From: Stutzerimonas stutzeri
GTDB lineage: Bacteria; Pseudomonadota; Gammaproteobacteria; Pseudomonadales; Pseudomonadaceae
DNA length: 64,000 nt
Assembly (NCBI RefSeq): GCF_015291885.1
Contig: NZ_CP036186.1
Location: 868,001-932,000 of the forward strand
Direction: 5' to 3'
Both the position numbers and the translations under genes were made by a program. Numbering within the stretch: position 1 is the first letter of the stretch; each line of letters begins with the position of its first letter. This document shows, piece after piece, positions 18,088 to 27,380 of this stretch. The notes below the pieces were generated by a model. The model saw nothing but the letters and a program-made list of their open reading frames with translations, did not search any database and was not told the origin of the DNA.

Positions 18088-19560
18088 TCACTGTGCCGAT
18101 TTCTCTGCAGGCCTAGCCGCGGCATCTGCGGACTCAGCCTGCCACCCACCTCCCAACGCCACATACAACGCCACCTGGGCCGTCGCTAGCTCCGTCCTGC
18201 CCTCGAGCGCTTGTCGCTTGGCCTGTAGTGCACCACGCTGGGCGTCCAGCACTTCACTCAGGTTGGCCTCACCCAACTCATAGCTGCGCTGCGCCAGTCG
18301 ATGCGCACGTTCGCGGTGCTCGCGGGTGCGGCTGAGGGATGCGTGTCGGCGTTGCTGACCAGCCATCCTCGTCAGGCCACGCTCGACTTCCTCCAGCGCA
18401 CGGGCCAACGCCTGTTCGAATGCGACATAGGCTGTCTCGCCCTCGGCATCGGCAAGGTCGATGGCTGCACCGCGGCGTGGATAGTCCAGCAGCGGCAGGC
18501 CGAATGTGGCACCGACTCGGGCGAAGTTCGACGCGCTGGACACTGCATCGCCCAGCGCGAAGCCGGAGCGGCCCACTGCGGCCTGCACCGCCAGCTTGGG
18601 AAACAGGTCGCGGCGAGCGGCCAGCGATTGCAGCTCGGCGGCGTCCAGCCGTGCTGCTTCGGCAATCAGGTCCGGACGGCGGCGCAGCAGGTCGATGGGC
18701 TGGCCGGGGGCGATGCGCTGTTCGGCCAGTGGCACCGGCGCGTTGGCGGCGAAACGCGCGGCGGTGCTGCCCGGTGGCTCGGCGAGCAGGGTATCCAGCG
18801 CCAGCTGCGCTTCGGCCAAGTGGATATCCAGCTCATCCAGATCGGCTTCCCGCGACGCGCGCTCGGCGGATGTGGCTTCCACATCCAGTCGGGTCACTTC
18901 GCCGGCATGGAAGAGCAGTCCGGCGATGCGCTCCAGCTCGCGCGCCACTTCAATGCCTTCGACCAGCAGGGCTCGCTGGCCCTGCAGCGCGCGCATTTGC
19001 AGATAGCCCTGCGCGGTGTTCGAGGCAACGGCGAGCCGCGCCGCTACCGTCTGCGCCTCCGCCGAACGCAGTTGCCGGGCCGCGCTGTCACGCCGCGCGC
19101 GGGTGGCGCCAAACAGGTCCAGCTCCCAGGTGGCCTGCAAGGCCAGCTCCCAGGTGTCGACGCTGATCACATCATCGTCAGGGATAAAGTCGGCCAGCGG
19201 GCTTCCAGGTTCGGCGTCTTGATCGTTCTCGACCCACTGGCGGCTGGCCGAGCCGGGCAGGTCGAAGCTCGGCAGCAGGCCGGCACGCGACTGGCGCAGC
19301 TGGGCTCGTGCTGCCGTTACGCGCGCCATGGCCAGGCGCACATCGTGGTTCTGCTGCATGGCGCGGCTGACCAGTGCGGTGAGCTGTGGGTCATCGAACT
19401 GGCGCCACCAGGCGGCCAGCGTTTCGGCATCCGCCGCTTGCGCGCCGGCGGCACTGAACCAGCCTTCCGGCATTTGCGGATCGGCATACTGCGGTGCGCT
19501 GGAGCAGGCGCTCAGGGCCAGGGCGAGCAGCAGCGGAGCGGCCAGGGCCTTGGCAGTCAT
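18088..19560 (-). CDS. Outer-membrane efflux lipoprotein (OprM/NodT family)
   Basis: TolC-like exit duct of a tripartite RND pump. It is 490 residues with a lipoprotein signal (lipobox LSAC, Cys19). Two repeated helical halves follow, typical of the OEP family (AVTAARAQLRQSRAGLLPSFDLPG and NFARVGATFGLPLLDYPRRGA-like segments). The ATG at 19560 overlaps the TGA of the upstream RND gene (ATGA), so the two are translationally coupled. It is the third gene of the operon MFP-RND-OMF. Confidence 0.9.
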   Translation of the reverse strand: MTAKALAAPLLLALALSACSSAPQYADPQMPEGWFSAAGAQAADAETLAAWWRQFDDPQLTALVSRAMQQNHDVRLAMARVTAARAQLRQSRAGLLPSFDLPGSASRQWVENDQDAEPGSPLADFIPDDDVISVDTWELALQATWELDLFGATRARRDSAARQLRSAEAQTVAARLAVASNTAQGYLQMRALQGQRALLVEGIEVARELERIAGLLFHAGEVTRLDVEATSAERASREADLDELDIHLAEAQLALDTLLAEPPGSTAARFAANAPVPLAEQRIAPGQPIDLLRRRPDLIAEAARLDAAELQSLAARRDLFPKLAVQAAVGRSGFALGDAVSSASNFARVGATFGLPLLDYPRRGAAIDLADAEGETAYVAFEQALARALEEVERGLTRMAGQQRRHASLSRTREHRERAHRLAQRSYELGEANLSEVLDAQRGALQAKRQALEGRTELATAQVALYVALGGGWQAESADAAARPAEKSAQ

Positions 19561-22500
19561 GCGGTTTCCTCCGGTCGCACTTTCATGAACAGCAGGTACA
19601 GACATGGCACCGCAAGTAGGGTCAGCAGCGTGGCGAAGCCCAGGCCGCCCATGATGGTCACCGCCATGTTGGCGAAGAACGGGTCGAACAGCAGCGGCAC
19701 CATGCCCAGCACCGTGGTGCCAGCAGCCATCATTACCGGGCGCAGGCGTGACGCCGAGGCCTCGATGATGGCGGTCAGGCGTGGCACTTCGTCATCGATC
19801 TGCCGGTCGATCTCGTCCACCAGCACCACGGCGTTCTTGATCAGCATGCCGGTCAGGCTGAGCAGGCCGAGCAGCGCCATGAAGCCGAAGGCCTGGCCGG
19901 TGAGCAACAGGCCGAAACTGACGCCGCAGATCGCCATGGGTACCACCAGCCAGATCATCAGCGGCTGGCGCACCTTGGCGAACAGCAGCACGGTGACCAG
20001 CACCATCGCCAGGTAGGGCACCGCCAGCGTACTGGCCAACGCCTGCTGGGCATCGGATGACTGTTCGTAGTCGCCGCCCCATTTCAGGCTGTAGTTGACC
20101 GGCAGTTCGATGCCCTCGATCAGCGGACGAATGCGCTCGTGCGCCTCGTTGGTGTTCTCGCCATCCCGCGGCTCGGCGCGAATGGAGATGGTGCGCTCGC
20201 GGTCGTAGCGCACGATGATGCTGTCCTCGCTGGTCGGCTCGATGCCGTCGGCGACCTGCGCCAGCGGCACGTAGCCGTTGCCCGCTGGGCTCCAGATCAG
20301 CCGCTGCAGCAGGTTGTCACTGCCGATGCGGTCGTCGGGCGCGGCGCGCAGCAGCACTGGGATCAGTTCGTCGCGCTCGCGCAGCAGACTGACCCGCTGG
20401 CCCTCGCTGCCGGCTGCGAGCGCGCGGGCCACGGCCTGGCGGGTCAGACCGGCGTCTGCAAGACGATCCAGTGCCAGTTGCGGGCGCAGCACCAGCACCG
20501 GCTGGCGCCAGTCGTCGCGCACGTTGAATACCTTGCCCTCATCCTGTAACCGCTTGCGACCCTCGGCAGATATTCTCCGTAGCACGTCGATATCCGGGCC
20601 GCTGATGCGCGCCTCCAGCTTGGCCTCGGCATTGGGACCGAACATGAACTGAGCGGCCGTGACGTCAGCCGATGGGTAGCGCTGCGGCAACTCCTGGTTG
20701 ATCTGCCGCACCAGGTCGTCAATCAAATCCGCATCCTCGGTGCGCACGAGAAAGTGCATCAGCGATGAATTCGGCTGCTCCGGCATGTAAGTGAGCATGA
20801 AGCGCGAGGCCCCGGCGCCGATGAAGCTGGACACGCCGCTGACACCCTCCATCTCCGCCAGGTACTCCTCGACGTCAGTCGCGGTGCGCGCGGTATCGCG
20901 GATATGCGTGCCCTGGGGCAGGAACAGGTTGACGTAGAACAACGGCGTACTTGACGGCGGAAAGAAGCTCTGCGGCAGGCGGGTGAAGATCACGGCACTG
21001 ACCACCGTCAGCACCAGCAGCACGCCGATGGTCAGCCAGGGCCGATGCAGCACGCCACCGGCCAGGCGCCGATAACGGTTGTACCAAGGGCCGTTGTAGG
21101 CCGCATCGGGGTCCTCGTCGGTGCCGGCATTGCGCAGCAGGTAATGGCCGAACAGCGGTACCAGCAGCAGGGCCAGCAACCAGCTGAGCAGCAGCGACAC
21201 GGCAATGACAAAGAACAGCGAGAAAAGGAATTCGCCGGTGGTGTCCTGGGACAGGCCGATCCCGGCGAAGGCGAGAATGCCGATGATGGTCGCCCCAAGC
21301 AGCGGCCATTGCGTTTGCTGCAGCGTTTGCTGCGAGGCTTCGAGAATGCTCTTGCCCTGGCGCTGGCGCACCAGCATGCCATCGCAGACCACCACCGCGT
21401 TATCCACCAGCATGCCCATGGCGATGATCAGCGCGCCGAGGGAAATCCGTTCCAGCTCGATGCCCACCAGCCACATCACCAGCAGTGTGCCAAGCACGGT
21501 GAGGAACAGCACCGCCCCGATGATGAAGCCGGCGCGCATGCCCATGGCGATGCACAGCACGCCGACCACGATGGCCACCGAGAGGAACACGTTGAGCGCG
21601 AAACTGTTCACCGACTCGTCGACGATCTGGTGCTGTTCATACAGCGGATGCAGATCGGCGCCCAGCGGCATACGGTGCTCGTTGGCCTGCAGGACAGCTT
21701 CGACGCTATGCCCGACCTCGACGATATTCGCCCCGGATACCCCGCTGATGCCGAGCGTCAGCGCCTGCTGGCCGTTGTGACGAATGATCTGTTGTGGCCG
21801 CTCGGCGTATTCTCGCGATAGCTTGGCGATGGCGCCCAGTTCGACCCGTTGTGGCCCTTGGCCGACCGGCAGTGCACGCAACTCGTCGAGAGAATCGAAG
21901 GCACCGCTCGGGCGCAGCCGCACGAAGAAGTCGCCGGCATTGACGCCACCGGCATCCACCGCGGCGTCGGTATCGGCCAGGGCCGCGGCGATCTCGTCCG
22001 GGGCGACGCCCAGTGCGGCCAGCTGCGCCTGATCGACCTCCACCAGAATGCGCTCTTCCTGTACCCCGGCGATCTCCACTTTGCCGACGCCATCTGCAGT
22101 GAGGAGGGCGCGGCGCAGGTCCTTGGCCGTTTCGTGCAGCTCCTTGAGGGTCAGCCCGTCGCCGGTCAGGGCGTAGAAGATGCCGTATACGTCACCGAAA
22201 TCGTCATTCACCATCGGCGGCTCGATCCCCGGCGGCAGGTCGCCCTGGGCATCGTCGATCTTGTTGCGCAGCTCGTCCCAGATCTGCGGCAGCGCATCGC
22301 CATCGTATCGGTCCTGCATTTCCACGCGAATCTCGGCGATGCCCGGCATTGAGCGCGAGCGGATCTCCTTGATCTGCGACATCTGCTGGATGGCGCTTTC
22401 CAGCGGCTCGGTTACCTGCTGCTCGACCTCCAGCGCCGTGGCGCCGGGGTATTGCACATTGACGATAGCCTGCTTGATGGTGAATTCCGGATCTTCCAGG

Positions 22501-22601
22501 CGGCCGATCTCGAAGAAGGCGAGGATGCCGCCGAGCAGGCATATCAGTACCAGAATCCAGATGTTGACCGGTCGGGTGATGGCGTAACGGGCAAAATCCA
22601 T
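19557..22601 (-). CDS. RND efflux transporter permease
   Basis: Inner-membrane proton-driven pump, 1014 residues with the RND layout: TM1 at about 12-30, a large periplasmic loop, TM2-6, a second loop, and TM7-12. The region PGATALEVEQQVTEPLE is conserved in HAE1-type drug pumps. In TM4 the usual paired aspartates read VDNAVV, so only one Asp is present. The start at 22601 follows the MFP gene by four bases and gives the common MDFARYAITRPVN N-terminus. The substrate range cannot be deduced. Confidence 0.92.
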   Translation of the reverse strand: MDFARYAITRPVNIWILVLICLLGGILAFFEIGRLEDPEFTIKQAIVNVQYPGATALEVEQQVTEPLESAIQQMSQIKEIRSRSMPGIAEIRVEMQDRYDGDALPQIWDELRNKIDDAQGDLPPGIEPPMVNDDFGDVYGIFYALTGDGLTLKELHETAKDLRRALLTADGVGKVEIAGVQEERILVEVDQAQLAALGVAPDEIAAALADTDAAVDAGGVNAGDFFVRLRPSGAFDSLDELRALPVGQGPQRVELGAIAKLSREYAERPQQIIRHNGQQALTLGISGVSGANIVEVGHSVEAVLQANEHRMPLGADLHPLYEQHQIVDESVNSFALNVFLSVAIVVGVLCIAMGMRAGFIIGAVLFLTVLGTLLVMWLVGIELERISLGALIIAMGMLVDNAVVVCDGMLVRQRQGKSILEASQQTLQQTQWPLLGATIIGILAFAGIGLSQDTTGEFLFSLFFVIAVSLLLSWLLALLLVPLFGHYLLRNAGTDEDPDAAYNGPWYNRYRRLAGGVLHRPWLTIGVLLVLTVVSAVIFTRLPQSFFPPSSTPLFYVNLFLPQGTHIRDTARTATDVEEYLAEMEGVSGVSSFIGAGASRFMLTYMPEQPNSSLMHFLVRTEDADLIDDLVRQINQELPQRYPSADVTAAQFMFGPNAEAKLEARISGPDIDVLRRISAEGRKRLQDEGKVFNVRDDWRQPVLVLRPQLALDRLADAGLTRQAVARALAAGSEGQRVSLLRERDELIPVLLRAAPDDRIGSDNLLQRLIWSPAGNGYVPLAQVADGIEPTSEDSIIVRYDRERTISIRAEPRDGENTNEAHERIRPLIEGIELPVNYSLKWGGDYEQSSDAQQALASTLAVPYLAMVLVTVLLFAKVRQPLMIWLVVPMAICGVSFGLLLTGQAFGFMALLGLLSLTGMLIKNAVVLVDEIDRQIDDEVPRLTAIIEASASRLRPVMMAAGTTVLGMVPLLFDPFFANMAVTIMGGLGFATLLTLLAVPCLYLLFMKVRPEETA

Positions 22602-22605
22602 CGGC

Positions 22606-23685
22606 TCAGTTCCGCTCCCGCGCTTCGATCGGCTGGTCTTCGTGCAACTTGCTGCCACCTGCTACCACGATTGGCATCTGCGCCTGCAGTGCGTCGCCGC
22701 GAATCAGCGCCTGATCGCCATCGACTTGCTGCAGCTGAACCGGATGGCGCCGGGCGCGGCCATCGTCGGCCTGCCAGACGAAGTGTTTGCCGTCGCTGTC
22801 GGTCTGCAGTGCCGACAGCGGCAGGCGGAAGCCGTCATCGTCCGTCTGTGGCCGGGCGGGGCGCTCCAGGCTGACGCGCATGGCCATACCGGGCAGCAGG
22901 TTGAAATCCTCCGGCGGTTCGCCCTGCAGCACCAGGCGATAGGTGCGCGCGCCTTCGCGCGGCTGGGTGCTGTGTTCCTTGTAGCGCAGCGGCAGGCGCA
23001 GGTCGGCAATCACCAGCTCGGCCTCGGCCTTGAGCTCGGGCCCGAGCGGAACGCTCAGCGCCGCGCTTTCCGGCAGATCGACGCTGACCTCGATATGCCG
23101 GTTGTCCTGCATCTCGAATACCGGCGTGCCGACCGCTACCACCATGTCCGGTTCGGCGAGCCGTCGAGCCACGACGCCATCGAATGGCGCCGTCAGGGTG
23201 CTGTGATCGATATTGCGCTGGGCGCTGTCGCGGGCCACGCGGGCGGCCACCGTGTTGGCCTCCAGCGCCTCGATGGCGGCGGGGGCGAGGATGCCTTCGG
23301 CGAGCAGGGTGCGCTTGCGCGCCAGGTCTGCTTCGAGCTGGCGCAGGCGCGCTTCGGCCTCCCGCATTTGCAGGCGATAGTCGGTGCGGTCCAGCTGTGC
23401 GAGGGCTTGCCCGCGACGAACACGAGTGCCTTCGTCGATCAGGATGCGCTCGATGCGGCCAGCCACCTCGAAGGACAACTGGGTGGTGGTCACACTGCGC
23501 ACTACGCCGGAAAAGCGCAGCGCCTCGGCCTTCGGCTCGGCCGGCTGCAAGGGCTCGACCAAGGCCACGCGTGGTGGCTCGGGCGCCGGCTCGGCCTCCG
23601 AGGAACAACCGCCGAGCAGCGGCAGCGCACAGACGATGATCGTCAACCAGGCCTTGGACACTGGGAAAGCTGGCGTTGACGTCAT
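22606..23685 (-). CDS. RND efflux periplasmic adaptor (MFP) lipoprotein
   Basis: Membrane fusion protein linking the RND pump to the outer-membrane duct. It is 359 residues with lipobox LLGGC (Cys27). The order is a beta-barrel/lipoyl half (GRIERILIDEGTRVRRGQALAQLD), a helical hairpin (about 95-160), and the second lipoyl half (APFDGVVARRLAEP). The ATG at 23685 has AGGAG upstream. It is the first gene of a three-gene operon transcribed leftwards. No dedicated local regulator is adjacent. Confidence 0.9.
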   Translation of the reverse strand: MTSTPAFPVSKAWLTIIVCALPLLGGCSSEAEPAPEPPRVALVEPLQPAEPKAEALRFSGVVRSVTTTQLSFEVAGRIERILIDEGTRVRRGQALAQLDRTDYRLQMREAEARLRQLEADLARKRTLLAEGILAPAAIEALEANTVAARVARDSAQRNIDHSTLTAPFDGVVARRLAEPDMVVAVGTPVFEMQDNRHIEVSVDLPESAALSVPLGPELKAEAELVIADLRLPLRYKEHSTQPREGARTYRLVLQGEPPEDFNLLPGMAMRVSLERPARPQTDDDGFRLPLSALQTDSDGKHFVWQADDGRARRHPVQLQQVDGDQALIRGDALQAQMPIVVAGGSKLHEDQPIEARERN

Positions 23686-23930
23686 CGGGGCTCCTGTCTG
23701 ATTGGCGGTTATAGCGGTGTGGCACGCGCTAGGACTGACAATAGAGCCCAGTGCCAGCGCAGGAGTTCCACAGCAATGTGTTGCGAACGGCGTGACTGAA
23801 CAGTCGATTTCTGCCAGAGCTCTGCCACACTTGAGGTTGCACGGCTGCGGCTCTGGAGCGCTTGACCGCCGTGGACGCAGCGGGGATGCTTGCCCGCTGT
23901 TCAAGGCGCATCAGTCATGGGGAATACGCA

Positions 23931-24398
23931 ATGCAAGGCCAGGCACCGGTAATCGACTATCTGAAGGAGCTGTTGCGCGGGGAGTTGGCGGCGCGCGATC
24001 AGTATTTCCTGCACTCGCGGATGTACGCCGATTGGGGCTTTACCAAGCTCTACGAACGCATCAATCACGAAATGGAGGAGGAGACCCAGCATGCTGATGC
24101 ACTGTTGCAGCGCATCCTCTTTCTCGAAGGCACCCCGGACATGACACCGGAGCCGATCCATCCCGGCCATACTGTGCCGGACATGCTGCGTAGCGATCTG
24201 GCGCTGGAGTACAAGGTGCGTGCCGCGCTGGCTCAGGGTATCGCCCTGGCCGAACAGCATGGCGACTACCCGACTCGCGACATCCTCGCCCTGCAATTGC
24301 AGGACACCGAAGAAGATCACGCCTACTGGCTCGAGCAGCAGCTTGGCCTGATCGACCGCATCGGCCTGCAGAACTACCTGCAATCCCAGGCCAGCTGA
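23931..24398 (+). CDS. ftnA: Bacterial ferritin FtnA (BfrA-type)
   Basis: Cytoplasmic iron-storage 24-mer subunit, 155 residues. Ferroxidase ligands are visible in [29 protein letters not shown] and [14 protein letters not shown]. The methionine that binds haem in true bacterioferritins (E-M-K-H-A-D context) is replaced by Thr (EETQHAD). This agrees with the P. aeruginosa protein once called BfrA and now FtnA. The ATG at 23931 gives the canonical N-terminus [15 protein letters not shown]. Confidence 0.9.
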   Translation: MQGQAPVIDYLKELLRGELAARDQYFLHSRMYADWGFTKLYERINHEMEEETQHADALLQRILFLEGTPDMTPEPIHPGHTVPDMLRSDLALEYKVRAALAQGIALAEQHGDYPTRDILALQLQDTEEDHAYWLEQQLGLIDRIGLQNYLQSQAS

Positions 24399-24408
24399 AG
24401 CGGTTTTG

Positions 24409-24440
24409 CACCACGGGCAGGACGCTGCCCGTGGTGTGTT
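24409..24440. terminator. Bidirectional hairpin after ftnA
   Basis: A 12-bp perfect stem (CACCACGGGCAG / CTGCCCGTGGTG) with a GACG tetraloop, located between the convergent ftnA and chemoreceptor genes and followed by a short T-rich stretch. It is a probable intrinsic terminator. Confidence 0.65.
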
Positions 24441-24462
24441 GCTAGGCCCTAAGAGGCCCTAA

Positions 24463-26417
24463 TCAGAGCCTGAAGCGGCTTACCATCATCTGCAGCTGGC
24501 CGCCGAGGCGGGCGAGCTCGGTGCTCGATGCAGCGGTTTCCTCGCTGGCGGCAGCGGTCTGTTCCGACACATCACGCACATTCACCACACTGCGGCTGAT
24601 TTCCTCGGCCACCGCGCTTTGCTCTTCGGCCGCCGCGCTTTGCTCTTCGGCCGCCGCGGCGATCTGCTGGTTCATCGCCTGAATGTTCGAAACGGTACGG
24701 GTGATGTTGCCGAGCGACGCACCGGCGCGGCGCGCCAGCTCGACACCACTGTCGGTCAGGTCGCGGCTGGTGTGCATGATCGAGGCAACCTGCTGCGTGC
24801 CGTTCTGCAGCGCGGCGACCAGCCCTTCGATTTCCTCGGTGGACTTCTGCGTGCGTTGCGCCAGGCCGCGCACTTCGTCTGCGACTACGGCAAAGCCGCG
24901 GCCGGCTTCGCCAGCGCGAGCAGCCTCAATGGCAGCGTTGAGTGCCAGCAAGTTGGTCTGCTCGGCAACGGCGCGAATCACGTTCATCACGCTGCCGATC
25001 TTGTCGCTTTCGCCCTGCAGCGCGGTCATCGCCTCGGTGGAGCGCACCACGGCGGTGGCCATGCGCTCGATCTGCGTCACCACCTCGGTCACAACGCGAT
25101 CACCTTCACGGGCTTCGCTGTCCGCTTCGCTGTCCGCTTCGGTGGCGGCCAGGGCAGCCTGTTCGGCGTTGCGTGCCACTTCCTGAACGGTCGCCGACAT
25201 TTCGTGCATGGCGGTGGCGACCTGGTCGGTCTCTTCCTTCTGACTATTCACGCCGGCGCTGGTTTGTTTGGTGACGGCGGACAGCTCTTCGGCAGCTGCG
25301 CTGATCTGGCTGACGCCATCGCGAATGCCACCAATCAACTCACGCAAGGTCGAGCCCATTTGCTGAATGCCGCGCTGCAGCACGCCCAGTTCGTCGCGAC
25401 GATGAACCTGCGCGGTGGCGCTGAGATCACCGGAAGCAATGCGCTCAACATCGGCCATGGTGGCACGTAGTGGTAGCACGATCTGGCGGGTGATCAGCCA
25501 GGCGGCCAGCGCTCCGAGTACCAGTGCCAGCAGGGTGCTGACGATCAGGCGCGTGCGGGCGGCGGCGCTCTCCACATCGAGCTGATCGAGCTGGAACTGA
25601 TAGAGCGAGTCGCTGATACGGACGATCTCCTTCTGCTGGTCGGTCATTTCCTGGCGCGCCTTGGCGATCGCCTGGGTGGCTGTCTCCAGCGACTCGATGG
25701 CGCCGCGGTACTCGCCGAGCACCGAGCGGATCTGCTGCACCGCAGCGCCGCTGTCGTCGTCGAGGGCGCCAGCGTGTCGGCCCAGAGTGGCCTGCGCGGC
25801 GTCAAGCTGGGTGTAGATCGCTTTGGCGGCATCGTTGCCGGGTGCTGCCATATAGACGCGCAGCAGGTACTGCGCGCGCTGCACGTCTTCCTTGATCAGG
25901 CTGATCGCCAGGAGCTGCGCGAAGCGATCTTCATCGTATCCGGCAGCTGAATCACATGATTGGAGACGCTGGCAGTCAGCTCGCTCAGACGGGTAGCGGC
26001 GCCGTCGATGACTTGCCGTGAACCGTTGGCCTGGTTGTAGGCCTTGCGCATATCGTTCAGCGAGTTCTGGTACTGCGCGTTGTAGCCGGCCTGCTCCTTG
26101 AGCTGGGCGACGTTGATCGGGTTCTTGAACGTATTGAGCAGCTTGGTCTGCTGCGCCAGGTAGATGCCCAGGTTCTTGTCCAGACGTTCGGTGGACTCGT
26201 TGTCGCCATTGGCCAACATGAACTGCAGGCGGGCGATACGCAGGTCGGTCAGGGTCTTGTTCAGCAGGGAGATCTCGGTCATCCAGCCGCTGCGCTGGAT
26301 GACGCTGCCAAGACTGCCCCAGCCGTTCCACGCGAGGATGATGGTCAGGACCAGCACGGCGCCGAAGCCGAGTGCGAGTTTCCTGCTGACTCCTATGTTT
26401 GCAAACCAGTTGTTCAT
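24463..26417 (-). pseudogene. HBM-type methyl-accepting chemotaxis protein, frameshifted
   Basis: The N-terminal part (from ATG 26417, [19 protein letters not shown]) encodes a membrane helix and a helical bimodular sensor domain like that of McpS-type receptors. Near 25935-25945 the reading frame changes. Upstream it reads [14 protein letters not shown] and then leaves frame. The second sensor half ([12 protein letters not shown] onward), TM2, HAMP and the signalling tip [20 protein letters not shown] follow in another frame. A one-base indel explains this. Two in-frame tandem duplications (EADS, about 25110-25140; EEQSAAA, about 24615-24660) lie in the same gene. Either a true pseudogene or a sequence error. 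Confidence 0.82.
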
Positions 26418-26890
26418 TCAGATACCACTTGCGAGAGACGATCAGATGGGCTGCGACAGACCGTCGACAGCTGAGGTATGCCGTGTTTTCGGCACGAGAG
26501 GTTAAGACTTGAGGTTGCCCTAAATATGGCGCCATAAATTCGACAAATGGTTGTCGAGGCATCTGCGACGCTTGCAGGCATAGCGCAAGTCACGAGAAAC
26601 CCGACGCGAACTCTCACGTTCAGTTTTTCCATCGAGGCTTGGCTTGCCTACCAGGTGATAGGCGGCGACGGAACGGCTGCCACCGGGGCAGGCGATTTGG
26701 ACCCGTGGAGACAGCGCATACGGGGTAGACCAATGGCAGGGAGGCACGGCGGCGATGATGCTGGATTTAAGCGGCGTATGAACTGGTTGCGGTTATGCCA
26801 CGCCGCCTGCTTGCGAGGGGCGCGGACTCTATTAGGGGGCGAAGCATGGCAATCATCGTCTGCCCCGTGCTTGGCGCCGCGATGTTCCGA
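26418..26890. other. Intergenic region without recognised gene
   Basis: A 473-bp gap between the chemoreceptor and cueR. Short frames exist on both strands but none shows a family pattern or a ribosome-binding site. No operator or RNA structure was identified. Confidence 0.5.
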
Positions 26891-27304
26891 CTATTTGTCG
26901 CTGCCTTTTGGGCAGCAGCCGGATTCCAGGTCCCTGAGGATCGGGCAGTCCGGCCGGTCGTTACCCTGGCAGGTATCGACCAGCTCTTGCAAAGAGTCGC
27001 GCAGGCCTACTAACTCCTCGATCTTTTGGTTAAGCGCGTCGATATGAGCGCCGGCCAGAGCTTTGACATCGGCGCTTGCACGCTGGCGGTCCTGCCAGAG
27101 AGCGAGCAGTTTGCTCACTTCGTCCAACGAGAAGCCCATGTCTCGCGACCGTTTGATAAAGGCCAGGCGGTGCAGGTCTTCTTCGCCATAGAGGCGATAG
27201 CCGTTGGCACTGCGCCCGGCAGGGGCGATCAGGTCGATGGACTCGTAGTAGCGAATCATCTTCGCCGAAAGACCGCTTTTCGTTGCTGCTTGGCCAATGT
27301 TCAT
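26891..27304 (-). CDS. cueR: Cu(I)-responsive MerR-family activator CueR
   Basis: Copper-sensing regulator, 137 residues from ATG 27304 (GGAG upstream). It has an N-terminal winged helix (MNIGQAATKSGLSAKMIRYYE), a dimerisation helix, and the metal loop CQGNDRPDC with Cys112 and Cys120 at exactly the positions of E. coli CueR. A Cys-Cys pair and Lys at the C-terminus is also typical. It lies downstream of copA on the same strand. Its probable operators are the two dyads between copA and copZ. Confidence 0.94.
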   Translation of the reverse strand: MNIGQAATKSGLSAKMIRYYESIDLIAPAGRSANGYRLYGEEDLHRLAFIKRSRDMGFSLDEVSKLLALWQDRQRASADVKALAGAHIDALNQKIEELVGLRDSLQELVDTCQGNDRPDCPILRDLESGCCPKGSDK

Positions 27305-27380
27305 ACGCACTCCAGGCATGTCGGTGATGGCTGGCTGAGCGCCCCGGGTTTTGCAGGCGCTCGAATCGAGGGCTAGGCCA

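Noticed and set aside
18301..20016. A 571-codon open frame on the plus strand opposite the efflux operon
   Set aside because: Antisense to an OMF gene and the end of an RND gene with clear domain structure; composition typical of a shadow.
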